Positions 8,388-17,470 of a DNA stretch of 64,000 bases are shown here, in pieces (positions within the stretch are counted from its first letter, which is position 1; each line of letters begins with the position of its first letter). Location: NCBI GenBank assembly GCA_965242575.1, contig OZ251461.1, positions 806,001 through 870,000 on the forward strand, read 5' to 3'. Position numbers and translations under genes: made by a program. The DNA comes from JANQOH01 sp965242575. GTDB taxonomy: Bacteria; Pseudomonadota; Alphaproteobacteria; UBA7887. The notes under the pieces are model-generated. The model was given only the letters and a program-made list of their open reading frames with translations. It did no database searches and was not told the origin of the DNA.

Positions 8388-9377
8388 ATGCGGATCAGCA
8401 TCAACGGGGAAAACCGGACGTTCGACGCGCCGATCACCGTCGCCGCGCTGCTGGCCGAACTCGGCTTCGACGCGCGCAAGATCGCCGTCGAGCGCAACCG
8501 CGAGATCGTCCGCCGCTCGGCCTTCGCCGACACCGCGCTGGGCGACGGCGACCGCATCGAGATCGTCCACTTCATCGGCGGCGGCGCGGACGAGTCCGCC
8601 GCCGGGGACGGGGACGAATGGACCGTCGCCGGGCGGCGGCTGCGCTCGCGGCTGATCGTCGGCACCGGCAAATACAAGGACCTGGAGGAGACCGCCGCCG
8701 CCGTGGCCGCCTCGGGCGCCGAGATCGTCACCGTCGCCGTCCGCCGCGTCAACGTGACCGACCCCGGCGCGCCGATGCTGACGGACCATCTCGACCCGAA
8801 GCAATACGTCTATCTGCCCAACACCGCCGGCTGCTTCACCGCCGAGGACTCGCTCCGCACCCTGCGCCTCGCTCGCGAGGCGGGCGGCTGGGAGCTGGTC
8901 AAACTCGAGGTGCTGGGCGACAGGACGACCCTCTACCCGAACATGGCCGAGACCTTCGCCGCCGCCGAGGCGCTGATCGCCGACGGCTTCCGGGTCATGG
9001 TCTATTGCAACGACGACCCCATCGCGGCGAAGCGGCTGGAGGACATGGGCTGCGCCGCGATCATGCCGCTCGGCGCGCCCATCGGCTCCGGCCTGGGGCT
9101 CCAGAACCCGGTCAACGTCCGGATTATCGTCGAGAACGCCGGCGTTCCGGTCATCGTCGACGCCGGGGTGGGCACGGCGTCCGACGCCGCCGAGGCGATG
9201 GAGCTCGGCTGCGACGCGGTGCTGATGAACACGGCGATCGCCGGCGCCGGCGACCCGATCCTGATGGCGCGGGCGATGAAGGCGGCGGTGGAGGCGGGGC
9301 GGCTCGCCTACCGCGCCGGGCGCATCCCCCGGAAGACCTACGCCTCGCCGTCCTCGCCGCTCGCCGGCCTGATCTGA
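8388..9377 (+). CDS. thiG: ThiS-ThiG fusion (sulfur carrier / thiazole synthase)
   Basis: A 329-residue fusion. Residues 1-67 are a ThiS ubiquitin-fold carrier ending HFIGGG; after a short acidic linker, residues 80-329 are ThiG, with LIVGTGKY at the start, the VKLEV strand with the imine-forming Lys, and VDAGVGTASDA near the phosphate site. ThiG builds the thiazole phosphate of thiamine from deoxyxylulose phosphate using sulfur carried on the ThiS C-terminus. Fusions like this occur in some alphaproteobacteria; because the Gly-Gly is internal here, the route of sulfur loading needs explanation. A ThiE-like gene is at 40469. Confidence 0.93.
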   Translation: MRISINGENRTFDAPITVAALLAELGFDARKIAVERNREIVRRSAFADTALGDGDRIEIVHFIGGGADESAAGDGDEWTVAGRRLRSRLIVGTGKYKDLEETAAAVAASGAEIVTVAVRRVNVTDPGAPMLTDHLDPKQYVYLPNTAGCFTAEDSLRTLRLAREAGGWELVKLEVLGDRTTLYPNMAETFAAAEALIADGFRVMVYCNDDPIAAKRLEDMGCAAIMPLGAPIGSGLGLQNPVNVRIIVENAGVPVIVDAGVGTASDAAEAMELGCDAVLMNTAIAGAGDPILMARAMKAAVEAGRLAYRAGRIPRKTYASPSSPLAGLI

Positions 9378-9408
9378 ACCCGCACCCGGCCCGGCGGGCG
9401 CGCGGCGT

Positions 9409-10923
9409 TCACCCCCGCGCCGCCGGCCGCGCCTCGCCGCGCTCCAGCAGGCTCAACGCGCAGGCGAGCGCCGGGTCCTCCGCCTCGGCGGCGCCGGGGC
9501 AGGCCTCCGCCAGTTCGCGCGCGCCCGCCATCGACTCGCGCGACCCGCCCGGCAGCGCGTTGTCGAGGTCCGATTCGCGCATCGCCCGGTCCGCGCCGTC
9601 GTCCACCAGCACGTCGGGCACGATCCCGGTGGCCTGTATCGACCGGCCGGAGGGCGTGTAGTAAAGCGCCGTCGTCAGCCGGACCGCGCCGCCGCCGCTC
9701 ACCGGCGCGATGGTCTGCACCGAGCCCTTGCCGAACGACCGCGCGCCCAGCACCAGCGCGCGCCCGTGGTCCTGGAGCGCGCCGGAGACGATCTCCGCCG
9801 CCGACGCCGAGCCTTCGTCGATCAGCACCGCCAGCGGCAGGCCGCGGGACAGGTCGTCGGAATCGGCCGAGAAGCGCCGCGCCCTGGCGCCGTCGCGTCC
9901 GCGCGTCGACACGATCTCGCCGCCGGAGAGGAACGAGTCGGCGACTCCGAGCGCCTGCTCGAGCAGCCCGCCGGCGTTGTTGCGCAGGTCGATCACGTAG
10001 CCGACCTCGCCGTCGATCTCGCGCGCCAGGCGGCGCAGCGCGCGGCGCACTCCGTCCTCGGCGCGTTCGTTGAAGGTGGTGACGCGGAGATACCCCACGT
10101 TCCCCTCCGCCCGCGCCCGCACCGCCTCGATCTCGATCACCGCGCGGGTGATCCGCACCGCGAAGGTCCGGTCCTCCGGCGGGCGGCGGATGTCGAGGCG
10201 GACATCGGTGCCCGCCCGCCCGCGCATCAGGCGGACCGAGTCGGACAGCGGGCGGCCGCGGATGTCGGTCCCGTTCACGCCGACGATGAAATCGCCGGTC
10301 CGCAGCCCGGCGCGCGCGCCCGGCGTTCCGTCGAGGGGCGCGACGATCTTCACCAGGCCGTCCTCCATCGTCACCTCGATGCCGATGCCGCCGAACTCGC
10401 CGCGGGTGCGCAGTTGCATCTCCTTGTAGCGGTCCGGCGGCAGGTAGCCCGAATGCGGGTCGAGGCCGCCCAGCATCCGCGACAGGCCGGCCCGCATCAG
10501 CGCGCCGGGGGCGAGGGGGTTCTCCGCCTCCTCCGCCTCCGCTCCGCCGCCGCCGTCGGCCCGCTCCTCGGCGTCCTCGAACCCCTCCAGCGCCAGCAGC
10601 GCCATGGTCTGCGCCGAGACGGGCTCCACGTAGTCCTCGCGGGCCATCGCGAACACTTCGGCGAACAGGTCGAGCTGGCGCTCGCGCTCGCCGGCCTCCG
10701 GCGGCGGGTCGGCGAGGCGGTCGAACTCCGACGACACTTCGGCGATTTCGGGGTGGTCCTCCGCCGCCTCCTCGAACGACGCATGGCCCGGGCCCAGCAG
10801 CCCCGGAACCAGCAGGTCGGGGCCGCAACTGGCCGCGAACAGCGCCAGCGCCGCCCCGGCGGCGGCGCGAAGCGGCCGCGCGCCGCCGCGGCCGCCGGGC
10901 CCGCGCGCGTCCCCGGCGGTCAA
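9409..10923 (-). CDS. C-terminal processing peptidase, S41 family lipoprotein
   Basis: A 504-residue periplasmic protease. The N-terminus has a lipobox-like end (ALFAASC, Cys near residue 33), so it is likely membrane-tethered. A PDZ domain follows (GGIGIEV to VGVNGTDI, about residues 175-250). The S41 catalytic region carries the nucleophile in DEGSASAAEIVSGAL and the general base Lys in SFGKGSVQ. CtpA-type enzymes trim C-termini of envelope proteins. The start is TTG, four bases after the stop of the dsbA-like gene, so the two form an operon. An acidic Glu/Ala-rich insert near residue 125 is unusual but harmless. Confidence 0.9.
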   Translation of the reverse strand: MTAGDARGPGGRGGARPLRAAAGAALALFAASCGPDLLVPGLLGPGHASFEEAAEDHPEIAEVSSEFDRLADPPPEAGERERQLDLFAEVFAMAREDYVEPVSAQTMALLALEGFEDAEERADGGGGAEAEEAENPLAPGALMRAGLSRMLGGLDPHSGYLPPDRYKEMQLRTRGEFGGIGIEVTMEDGLVKIVAPLDGTPGARAGLRTGDFIVGVNGTDIRGRPLSDSVRLMRGRAGTDVRLDIRRPPEDRTFAVRITRAVIEIEAVRARAEGNVGYLRVTTFNERAEDGVRRALRRLAREIDGEVGYVIDLRNNAGGLLEQALGVADSFLSGGEIVSTRGRDGARARRFSADSDDLSRGLPLAVLIDEGSASAAEIVSGALQDHGRALVLGARSFGKGSVQTIAPVSGGGAVRLTTALYYTPSGRSIQATGIVPDVLVDDGADRAMRESDLDNALPGGSRESMAGARELAEACPGAAEAEDPALACALSLLERGEARPAARG

Positions 10924-10927
10924 GCCG

Positions 10928-11680
10928 CTAGCCCGCGCGCTGGCCGGCGATGGCGCGGCGCATCGTCTCGAGGTCGATGGCGCCGCGCAGGATCTCGCCG
11001 CCGATGACGAAGGCCGGCGTCCCGCCGATGTCGAGCGCGCCGGCGAGCGCGGCGACCTCCTCCAGCCGCGCCCCGATCTCCGGCGCCTCCATGTCCGCCG
11101 CCAGCCGCTCCGCGTCGAGCCCGACCTCGCGCGCGATGTCGAATATCTGGTCGTCGTCGAAGGTCCCGCGCGCGCCCATCAGCGCGATGTGGAGCGCCAG
11201 GTAGCCGCCCTGCCGCTCCGCCGCCAGCGCCGCTTGCGCCGCGCGGCGCGACTGCGGGCTGAGGATGGGGAACTCCTTGAACACCACGCGGAGGTTGGGG
11301 TCTTCGTCGAGCGCCGTCATCAGAATGTCGAGCGACCGCTTGCAGTAGCCGCAGCGGTAGTCGAAGAATTCGACGACGGTGACGTCGCCGTCGGGGTTGC
11401 CGGCGACGGGGGAGTTCGGGTCGTCGAAGATCGCGCCGCGCATGGCGACCAGGTTGGCCTCGGCCTCGGCGCGCTTCGCCTGTTCGGCGCGGCGGTTGTG
11501 GGCGCGCACCGACTCGACGATCTTCTCGGGGTTTTCGGCGATGTAGCGCTCGATCAGCGCCTCCACCGCCGCGCGCTGCGCGTCGCTGAGCGCGTCCGCC
11601 GCCGCCGCCGGGCCGGCGGCGAGCGCGAGCATGGCCAGCGCGGCGCCGAGGGCCCGCCCGCCGAAAATCCGTGTCGTCAT
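10928..11680 (-). CDS. DsbA-family thioredoxin-fold protein
   Basis: A 250-residue secreted protein. A signal peptide (ALAMLALAAGPAAA) is followed by a helical N-terminal region, then a thioredoxin fold with active site FFDYRCGYCKRS and cis-proline loop GGTPAF. This matches the DsbA/BdbD-like thioredoxins often annotated as outer-membrane-associated disulfide oxidoreductases (Com1-like). It probably forms or isomerises disulfides in the periplasm. It is the first gene of an operon with the S41 protease. The ATG at 11680 gives a clean signal peptide. Confidence 0.9.
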   Translation of the reverse strand: MTTRIFGGRALGAALAMLALAAGPAAAADALSDAQRAAVEALIERYIAENPEKIVESVRAHNRRAEQAKRAEAEANLVAMRGAIFDDPNSPVAGNPDGDVTVVEFFDYRCGYCKRSLDILMTALDEDPNLRVVFKEFPILSPQSRRAAQAALAAERQGGYLALHIALMGARGTFDDDQIFDIAREVGLDAERLAADMEAPEIGARLEEVAALAGALDIGGTPAFVIGGEILRGAIDLETMRRAIAGQRAG

Positions 11681-11757
11681 CGTCCCGCGCCTCCCAGCGC
11701 TCCCGTCCACGGCGACAGAATGGCCATGAACCGCCCCGGCGGCAAGCGCCGGCGGCG

Positions 11758-12195
11758 TCAGGCCGCTTCGTCGACGGTGACGGCCACGCGTTTCCCCATC
11801 CGGCGCAGCGCGTTCTCGATCTCCGCCGGCCGGGTGGCGCGTTCGGGGTTCAACATGGCGCCCAACTCGTCTTCGGCGACGCCCAGCTTCCGGGCCAGCC
11901 GGCTTCGCGGCGCGCCCGCCTGGAGGCACGCCTCGTGAAGCGCGGCCTTCAACGCGATTCGCACCGGCGGCGCGACCATGCGTCGCCCTGCGCCGGGAGG
12001 CGACGGCGCGGGAAGCGGCGCGCCCTCCCGCATGGTCGTCGAGATCAGCTCCCGCAGCAGATCCTGCGCTTCGACCAGCGCCTCCTCCAGCGTGGCGCCG
12101 CACGTCCCGCCCCAGCCGAAATCGGGGAACGTGACGATACGCCAGCCGTCCTCGTCGCATTCGACCGATGCGGGGTAGGCGTATGTGCGGGGCAT
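11758..12195 (-). CDS. HicB-like antitoxin with C-terminal helix-turn-helix
   Basis: A 145-residue protein. Residues 1-55 are a degraded-RNase-H HicB fold (YPASVECDEDGWRIVTFPDF and a Gly/Cys-rich turn); residues 80-145 resemble a DNA-binding domain with SRLARKLGVAEDELGAML. This is the long form of HicB that represses its own operon. No hicA gene is adjacent: upstream is the hydrolase promoter region and downstream the dsbA-like gene. It is therefore a solitary HicB, perhaps a regulator kept after toxin loss. Confidence 0.8.
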   Translation of the reverse strand: MPRTYAYPASVECDEDGWRIVTFPDFGWGGTCGATLEEALVEAQDLLRELISTTMREGAPLPAPSPPGAGRRMVAPPVRIALKAALHEACLQAGAPRSRLARKLGVAEDELGAMLNPERATRPAEIENALRRMGKRVAVTVDEAA

Positions 12196-12345
12196 ACGCT
12201 CACCATTCCGGAATCCTGTAAGGTCAAGGCCGGCGAGCGCGTGTTGCCGGCGCCGCCGATCCGCTATGTTTATCATGCCGGGGTTCGCCCGGCCAACCCG
12301 ATGTATAGTCGGCGCGCCGACGTTCCGGAACGGGGGAGGAGGGCC

Positions 12346-13287
12346 GTGCGCGACAGGCTGCACCCGCAACTCAGGGCGATGCTGGAGCGGATCGCCGAGG
12401 CGGGATACCCCGACCAGACGACCGTTGCTGTGGCGGAAGCGCGGCGCATCACCGTAGATCGCGCCGAGCGCTTCTACGGCGCCCCGGAGCCGGTCGACCG
12501 CGTCGCGCCGCTCACCGTGGACGGCGCGGCCGGGCCGCTGCGAGCGCGGCTCTACGCGGTGGACTCCGCCGCCCCCCTGCCCGTCGTGGTGTATTTCCAC
12601 GGCGGCGGCTGGGTGCTGGGCGACGTCGACAGCCACGACAAGGGGGTGCGGGCGATCACCGCGGCGGCGCGCTGCCTGTCGGTGTCGGTCGACTACCGGC
12701 GCGCGCCGGAACACCCGTTCCCGGCGGCGGCGGAGGATTGCTTCGCGGCGCTGCGGTGGGTTGCGGCGAACGCCGCGCGCCTGGGCGGCGACCCGGAGCG
12801 CATCGCCATCGCCGGAGACAGCGCCGGCGGCAACCTCGCCGCCGTCTCGGCGTTGACGGCGCGCGACTCGGGCGGGCCGGCGCTCGCCTTCCAGCTGCTC
12901 ATCTATCCGGTGGTCGATTCCGACCTCGACGGCGGGACCTATGCGACCCTGGGGCGCGCGCCGGTGCTCGACCGCGCCCGCATGGCGTATTTCTGGGACA
13001 GTTACGTCCCCGACCCGGCGCAGCGGAGCGACTGGCGCTGCGCCCCCCTGCGCGCCGCGACCCACGCCGGCCTGCCGCCGGCGCTGGTCATCGGCGCCGG
13101 AGTCGACCCGCTGTTCGGGGAGGGCGCCGCCTACGCCGAGGCGCTGCGCGCGGCCGGGGTGGAGGCGGAGCACCTCGCCTTTCCGCGCATGACGCACGCC
13201 TTTTTCCAGGCGCCGGGGATACTCGACGACGCCCGCGCCGCCGTCGACGCCGCCGGCGCCGCGCTGCGCCGCGCCTTCGGCGAATAA
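12346..13287 (+). CDS. Alpha/beta hydrolase, hormone-sensitive lipase family
   Basis: A 313-residue cytosolic esterase. The oxyanion-hole motif HGGGW is near residue 86, the nucleophile elbow GDSAGG near 158, and the acid and base near the C-terminus (GVDPL and THAFFQ). This is the bacterial hormone-sensitive-lipase group acting on short acyl esters; the natural substrate is unknown. The GTG at 12346 is chosen because a strong GGAGGAGGG precedes it; an ATG 45 bases upstream lacks such a site. It is transcribed away from the solitary hicB. Confidence 0.88.
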   Translation: MRDRLHPQLRAMLERIAEAGYPDQTTVAVAEARRITVDRAERFYGAPEPVDRVAPLTVDGAAGPLRARLYAVDSAAPLPVVVYFHGGGWVLGDVDSHDKGVRAITAAARCLSVSVDYRRAPEHPFPAAAEDCFAALRWVAANAARLGGDPERIAIAGDSAGGNLAAVSALTARDSGGPALAFQLLIYPVVDSDLDGGTYATLGRAPVLDRARMAYFWDSYVPDPAQRSDWRCAPLRAATHAGLPPALVIGAGVDPLFGEGAAYAEALRAAGVEAEHLAFPRMTHAFFQAPGILDDARAAVDAAGAALRRAFGE

Positions 13288-13299
13288 CGGGAGGCGGCT

Positions 13300-13929
13300 A
13301 TGGCGAAGCGGCGGAGAGGGCGGTTCGCGGCGGCGGTCCTGGGGGCGCTGGCGCTCGCGGGGTGCGCGAGTTCGGTCCCCGACCGGCAGGGCGACCTGTG
13401 CGCCGTCTTCTCGCAATACCCGGAATGGTACGACTACGCGCGCGGGTCGGAGGCGCTGTGGGGAACTCCGGTCCCGGTCCTGATGTCCTTCGTCCGCCAC
13501 GAATCGAGCTTTCGCAGCGACGCCCGCCCGCCGCGCGAGTGGTTCCTGTTCATCCCGCTCGGCCGGGCGTCGTCGGCGCAGGGCTACGCGCAGGCGCTGG
13601 ACGCCGTCTGGGGCGAATACGAGGAGGAGCGCGGCTGGCTGTTCCGCAGCCGCTCCGACATGGAGGACGCGCTCGACTTCATCGGCTGGTACAACGACAA
13701 GAGCCGGCGCGAGCTCGGCATCGGCCTCGACGACGCCTACCGCCTCTACCTCGCCTACCACGAAGGCCGGGGCGGATACCGGCGCGGGACGTGGCGGGAC
13801 AAGCCGGAGCTCCAGGCGATCGCGCGGCGGGTGGCCGACACGGCGGCGCGCTACGGCGCGCAACTGGCGCGCTGCGACGCCGCGCCCGGTTGCGATTCCT
13901 GGTACGACGTCTGGCCCCTGTGCAGCTGA
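13300..13929 (+). CDS. Lysozyme-like lipoprotein (SLT-type transglycosylase fold)
   Basis: A 209-residue lipoprotein with lipobox LALAGC (Cys at 22). The mature part starts near VFSQYPEWYDYARGSEALWG and has MSFVRHESSFRS, where the Glu fits the catalytic residue of a lytic transglycosylase, then a helical domain with LYLAYHEGRGGY typical of this family. It is expected to cleave peptidoglycan or act as a wall-associated lysozyme. It lies 12 bases after the esterase gene. Confidence 0.8.
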   Translation: MAKRRRGRFAAAVLGALALAGCASSVPDRQGDLCAVFSQYPEWYDYARGSEALWGTPVPVLMSFVRHESSFRSDARPPREWFLFIPLGRASSAQGYAQALDAVWGEYEEERGWLFRSRSDMEDALDFIGWYNDKSRRELGIGLDDAYRLYLAYHEGRGGYRRGTWRDKPELQAIARRVADTAARYGAQLARCDAAPGCDSWYDVWPLCS

Positions 13930-13936
13930 ACGGACG

Positions 13937-14506
13937 CTACTCCGCCGCGCCGATGCGCTCCAGCCGCCGGTCCCGCGGCAGCGCGGCGACGAGTTCGGCG
14001 ATGGGGCGCCCATCGCCGGGGCGGCGCCAGCCGGGGGCGATCTCGGCGAGCGGCAGCAGGACGAAGGCGCGCTCGGCGAGGCGCGGATGCGGCAGGCGCA
14101 GCCCCGGCTCGTCCACCACCGCGGCGCCGTGGGCGAGCAGGTCCAGGTCGATCGGGCGCGCCTCCCAACGCGCGCGCCGGACCCGCCCGAGGCGCGCCTC
14201 GACGGCGAGGAGGCGCGCCAGGACCTCGCGCGGCGGGCGGGCGGAGCGGAACCGCGCGACGGCGTTGACGAACCACGGCTGGCCGGACTCCGGGACCGGC
14301 GGGCCGCGCCACCACGACGAGACCGCCGGCGGCCCGCCCAGCTCGCCGACCAGCAGGTCCAGCGCGCGGCGGCAGGCGGCGAGCGGCGGCGCGCCGTCCG
14401 GCCCCGGCAGGTTCGCGCCGACGCCGACGAAAACCTCCGCGCCGGCGCCCCCCCCTTGAGAAATCCGCCGTCCTCCCCGACTATGGGAGTCCGAAGCGCC
14501 CGGCAT
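13937..14506 (-). CDS. folK: Dihydropterin pyrophosphokinase
   Basis: A 189-residue FolK. It shows VFVGVGANL at the start of the fold, the SSWWRGPPV loop, QPWFVNAVARF, and the signature region with R-x-PIDLDLL and PHPRLAERAFVLLPL. FolK transfers pyrophosphate from ATP to 6-hydroxymethyl-dihydropterin in folate synthesis. The ATG at 14506 leaves about 20 extra residues before the fold; a later start is possible but no good codon is seen. It is convergent with the lipoprotein gene, with seven bases between stops. Confidence 0.9.
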   Translation of the reverse strand: MPGASDSHSRGGRRISQGGGAGAEVFVGVGANLPGPDGAPPLAACRRALDLLVGELGGPPAVSSWWRGPPVPESGQPWFVNAVARFRSARPPREVLARLLAVEARLGRVRRARWEARPIDLDLLAHGAAVVDEPGLRLPHPRLAERAFVLLPLAEIAPGWRRPGDGRPIAELVAALPRDRRLERIGAAE

Positions 14507-14558
14507 GGCGGCCGGGCGGGCCGAACGCGGCGCATCCAACCATGGGAGAACCACCCCT

Positions 14559-15206
14559 ATGATTTCCTACGACGACGAACGCATAGCCCTCTTCATCGAC
14601 GGGGCGAACCTCTACAACGCCGCGCGGGCGCTGGGGTTCGACATCGACTACAAGCGGCTGCTGGAGAAGTTCTCACGCCAGGGCCGGCTGATCCGCGCCT
14701 TCTACTACACGGCGCTGCTCGACGACCAGGAATACTCGCCGATCCGCCCCCTCGTCGACTGGCTCGACTACAACGGCTACACCATGGTCACCAAGCCGAC
14801 CAAGGAGTTCACCGACTCCATGGGGCGGCGCAAGATCAAGGGCAACATGGACATCGAGCTGGCCATCGACGTGATGGACATGTCGGCGCATGTGGACCAC
14901 ATCTGCATCCTGTCCGGCGACGGCGATTTCCGCCGCCTCGTCGAGGCGGTCCAGCGCAAGGGGGTGCGGGTGTCGGTCGTCTCCACCATCCGCTCGCAGC
15001 CGCCGATGATCGCCGATGAGCTGCGCCGCCAGGCCGACAACTTCATCGAGCTGATGGACCTGCGCGACGAGATCATGCGCGACCCGACCTACCGCCAGCA
15101 GCGCGAGGCCATGCGCGCCGCCGCGCCGCATCATTACGACGACGAAGGCGACGAACCCTACGACGACGCGGGCGACGAGGACGAGGCCGACCTCGCGCGC
15201 GCCTGA
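14559..15206 (+). CDS. NYN domain (LabA/DUF88-like) putative ribonuclease
   Basis: A 215-residue protein. The NYN (PIN-like) domain spans residues 8-165: FIDGANLYN at the first acidic site, then KGNMDIELAIDVMDM and LSGDGDFRRLVEAVQ, giving the Asp cluster for metal-dependent RNA cleavage. The tail is strongly acidic (DDEGDEPYDDAGDEDE). Proteins of this family are widespread in alphaproteobacteria and their RNA targets are not known. A GGGAGAA site precedes the ATG. Downstream the dehydrogenase genes follow at 21 bases. Confidence 0.88.
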   Translation: MISYDDERIALFIDGANLYNAARALGFDIDYKRLLEKFSRQGRLIRAFYYTALLDDQEYSPIRPLVDWLDYNGYTMVTKPTKEFTDSMGRRKIKGNMDIELAIDVMDMSAHVDHICILSGDGDFRRLVEAVQRKGVRVSVVSTIRSQPPMIADELRRQADNFIELMDLRDEIMRDPTYRQQREAMRAAAPHHYDDEGDEPYDDAGDEDEADLARA

Positions 15207-15227
15207 CCGGCGCGGGGCGCGCGCCGC

Positions 15228-16313
15228 ATGAACGTCGGCCACGAGGCCCTCGCGGCGCTGGTCGAGGCCGTCTTCGCCAACGCCGGCAGCGGCGAGGCGG
15301 AGGCGGAGACCGTCGCGCGCCATCTGGTCGGCGCGAACCTCGCCGGGCACGACAGCCACGGGGTCGTCCGCGCGCCCGCCTACCTGGCCTGGGTGGAGGC
15401 GGGGACGCTGGTCCCGAACCAGTCGATCTCGGTGGTTTTCGAGAACGACTCGCTGGCCGTCGTCGACGGCAATTTCGGCTTCGGCCAGGTGCTGGGCGAA
15501 CAGGCGGTCGCGCTCGGCGCGGACAAATGCCGCCGCGCCGGGCTGTCGCTGGTGGGGCTGCGCAATTCGGGCCATGTCGGGCGGGTGGGCGACTGGGCGA
15601 TCCAGGCCGCCGAGGCCGGGCTGCTGTCGCTGCATTTCGTCAACACCTCCGGCGGCGGCATCCTCGTCGCGCCATGGGGCGGGACCGACCGCCGCCTGTC
15701 GGCGAACCCCATCGCGGCGGGGATTCCGGTCCCCGGCCGCCCGCCGATCGTCGTCGACCTCTCCACCTGCGTCATCGCCGAGGGCAAGATCCGCGTCGCC
15801 CGCAACAAGGGCGTCCCGGTTCCGGAGAACGCCATAATCGACTCCGCCGGGCGCCCCACCGTGGACCCGGAGCGGTTCTACGCCGACCCGCCGGGCGCCA
15901 TACTGCCCATCGCCGGGCATAAGGGATACGCGCTCTCGGTGCTGGTCGAGGCGCTGGCGGGGGCGCTGACCGGCGGCGGCTCCAGCCATCCCGGCAACGC
16001 TACCGCCGACCGCGTGTGCAACGGCATGTTGTCGATCTTCATCGACCCCGACACGGTCGCCGGGGAGTCGTTCGGCGCCGACATGGCGCGGTTGGCCGCC
16101 TGGGCGAAGGACTCGCCGAAGGCGGAGGGGTTTTCGGAGATCCTCATGCCCGGCGACCCGGAGGAGAACGCCCGCGCCGAGCGGCTCGCCAACGGAATCC
16201 CGCTCGACGCCGCGACGCGGGCGCAGTTGCGCGGCGCCGCGCGCAAGGTCGGCCTGTCCGACGCCCGCATCGCCGAAACCCTGGGAGAGGACACCCGATG
16301 CCCCCCCCGATAA
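15228..16313 (+). CDS. Malate/L-lactate dehydrogenase family oxidoreductase, copy 1
   Basis: A 361-residue NAD(P)-dependent enzyme of the Ldh_2 (YlbC/ComC) family, unrelated to classical lactate dehydrogenase. Family marks include DSHGVVRAPAY, FGFGQVLGEQA, GLRNSGHVGRVGDW with the catalytic His, and LIDLST-like VVDLSTCVIAEGKI. Substrates in the family include malate, sulfolactate and ureidoglycolate. The gene overlaps the next paralogue by 16 bases. Confidence 0.9.
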   Translation: MNVGHEALAALVEAVFANAGSGEAEAETVARHLVGANLAGHDSHGVVRAPAYLAWVEAGTLVPNQSISVVFENDSLAVVDGNFGFGQVLGEQAVALGADKCRRAGLSLVGLRNSGHVGRVGDWAIQAAEAGLLSLHFVNTSGGGILVAPWGGTDRRLSANPIAAGIPVPGRPPIVVDLSTCVIAEGKIRVARNKGVPVPENAIIDSAGRPTVDPERFYADPPGAILPIAGHKGYALSVLVEALAGALTGGGSSHPGNATADRVCNGMLSIFIDPDTVAGESFGADMARLAAWAKDSPKAEGFSEILMPGDPEENARAERLANGIPLDAATRAQLRGAARKVGLSDARIAETLGEDTRCPPR

Positions 16314-17386
16314 CCGTCGCCGCCGCGCCGCTGCGCGCCCTGGTCGCCGACATCTTCGCCGCCGCCGGCTGCGGCGCCGGCGAGGCGGCGCGCATCGCCC
16401 GCTACCTCGTCACCGCCGACCTGGTGGGCCATCCGAGCCACGGCGTCATCCGCGTCCCGCGCTATCTCGACTGGATGGAGCGCGGTTGGATCCGTCCGGG
16501 GCGCGAGATCGAGGTCCTGCGCGACGCGCCGGGCTTCGCCGTGGTCGATGGCGGGTTCGGCTTCGGCCAGACGGTCGGCGAGCAGGCGGTCGACCTCGGC
16601 GTGGAGAAGGCGCGCGCCGGCGGAGTCTCAGTGGTCGGGCTGCGCAATTCCAGCCATCTGGGGCGCATCGCCGACTGGCCGGAGCGCGCGGCGGCCGCCG
16701 GCATGGTGTCGGTCCATTTCGTCAACGCCTCGGGGGTGGGGGCGCTGGTGGCGCCGTTCGGCGGCGTCGACCGGCGCATGTCGACCAACCCGTTCGCCGT
16801 CGGCGTTCCCAACGGCGGCGCGCCGATCATCCTCGACTTCGCCACCTCCATCGTCGCCGAGGGCAAGGTGATGGTGGCGGTGAACGGCGGCAAGCCGCTG
16901 CCCGACGGCGCGCTGATCGACGGCGATGGCGCGCTTTCGTCCGATCCGGAGGCGCTTTACGGGCCCATCGGCGACAAGACGAAGGTGAGCGCGCGCGGCG
17001 GCCGCGGCGCCATCCGCGCGATGGGCGAGCACAAGGGTTCGGGCCTGTCGATGATGTGCGAGCTGCTGGCCGGCGCGCTCGCCGGCAACGGCAGCGCGAG
17101 AGAGAGCGGCAAGGCGCTCGCCAACGGCATGTTGTCGATCTACGTCGACGCGGGCGCGATGGACACCGGCGGCTTCGCCGGGGAGGTCGCCGATTTCGTC
17201 GCCTGGGCGCGGAGCGCGCGGCCCATCGACCCGGCCGAGCCGGTGCTGGCCCCCGGCGACCCCGAACGCGCCCGCCGCGCCGCGCGCGAGAAGGACGGCA
17301 TCCCGCTGGAGGACGACACCCGCCGCGCCCTGCTCGACATCGCCCGCCGACGCCAGGTCCGGGTTCCGGACGGAATCGGCGCGTAA
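16298..17386 (+). CDS. Malate/L-lactate dehydrogenase family oxidoreductase, copy 2
   Basis: A 362-residue paralogue of the preceding gene with the same motifs: SHGVIRVPRYL, FGFGQTVGEQA, GLRNSSHLGRIADW and ILDFATSIVAEGKV. It carries a short extra segment near residue 230 (KTKVSARGGRG). The two genes overlap and are co-transcribed, so they may act on related 2-hydroxy acids or form mixed complexes. Start ATG at 16298 follows GGGAGAGGA. Confidence 0.9.
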   Translation: MPPPITVAAAPLRALVADIFAAAGCGAGEAARIARYLVTADLVGHPSHGVIRVPRYLDWMERGWIRPGREIEVLRDAPGFAVVDGGFGFGQTVGEQAVDLGVEKARAGGVSVVGLRNSSHLGRIADWPERAAAAGMVSVHFVNASGVGALVAPFGGVDRRMSTNPFAVGVPNGGAPIILDFATSIVAEGKVMVAVNGGKPLPDGALIDGDGALSSDPEALYGPIGDKTKVSARGGRGAIRAMGEHKGSGLSMMCELLAGALAGNGSARESGKALANGMLSIYVDAGAMDTGGFAGEVADFVAWARSARPIDPAEPVLAPGDPERARRAAREKDGIPLEDDTRRALLDIARRRQVRVPDGIGA

Positions 17387-17470
17387 TTCCCGTCGCGCGC
17401 GGCGTTGATACGGCGCGGCGTTTCGCCTATAGAGGCCCGGGACAACGAGGAGGTCGGGACCATACGCTAC

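Noticed and set aside
11758..14535. 925-residue minus-strand ORF spanning several genes
   Set aside because: Only its first 438 bases (11758-12195) form a recognisable HicB-like protein; the rest is opposite the esterase and lipoprotein genes.
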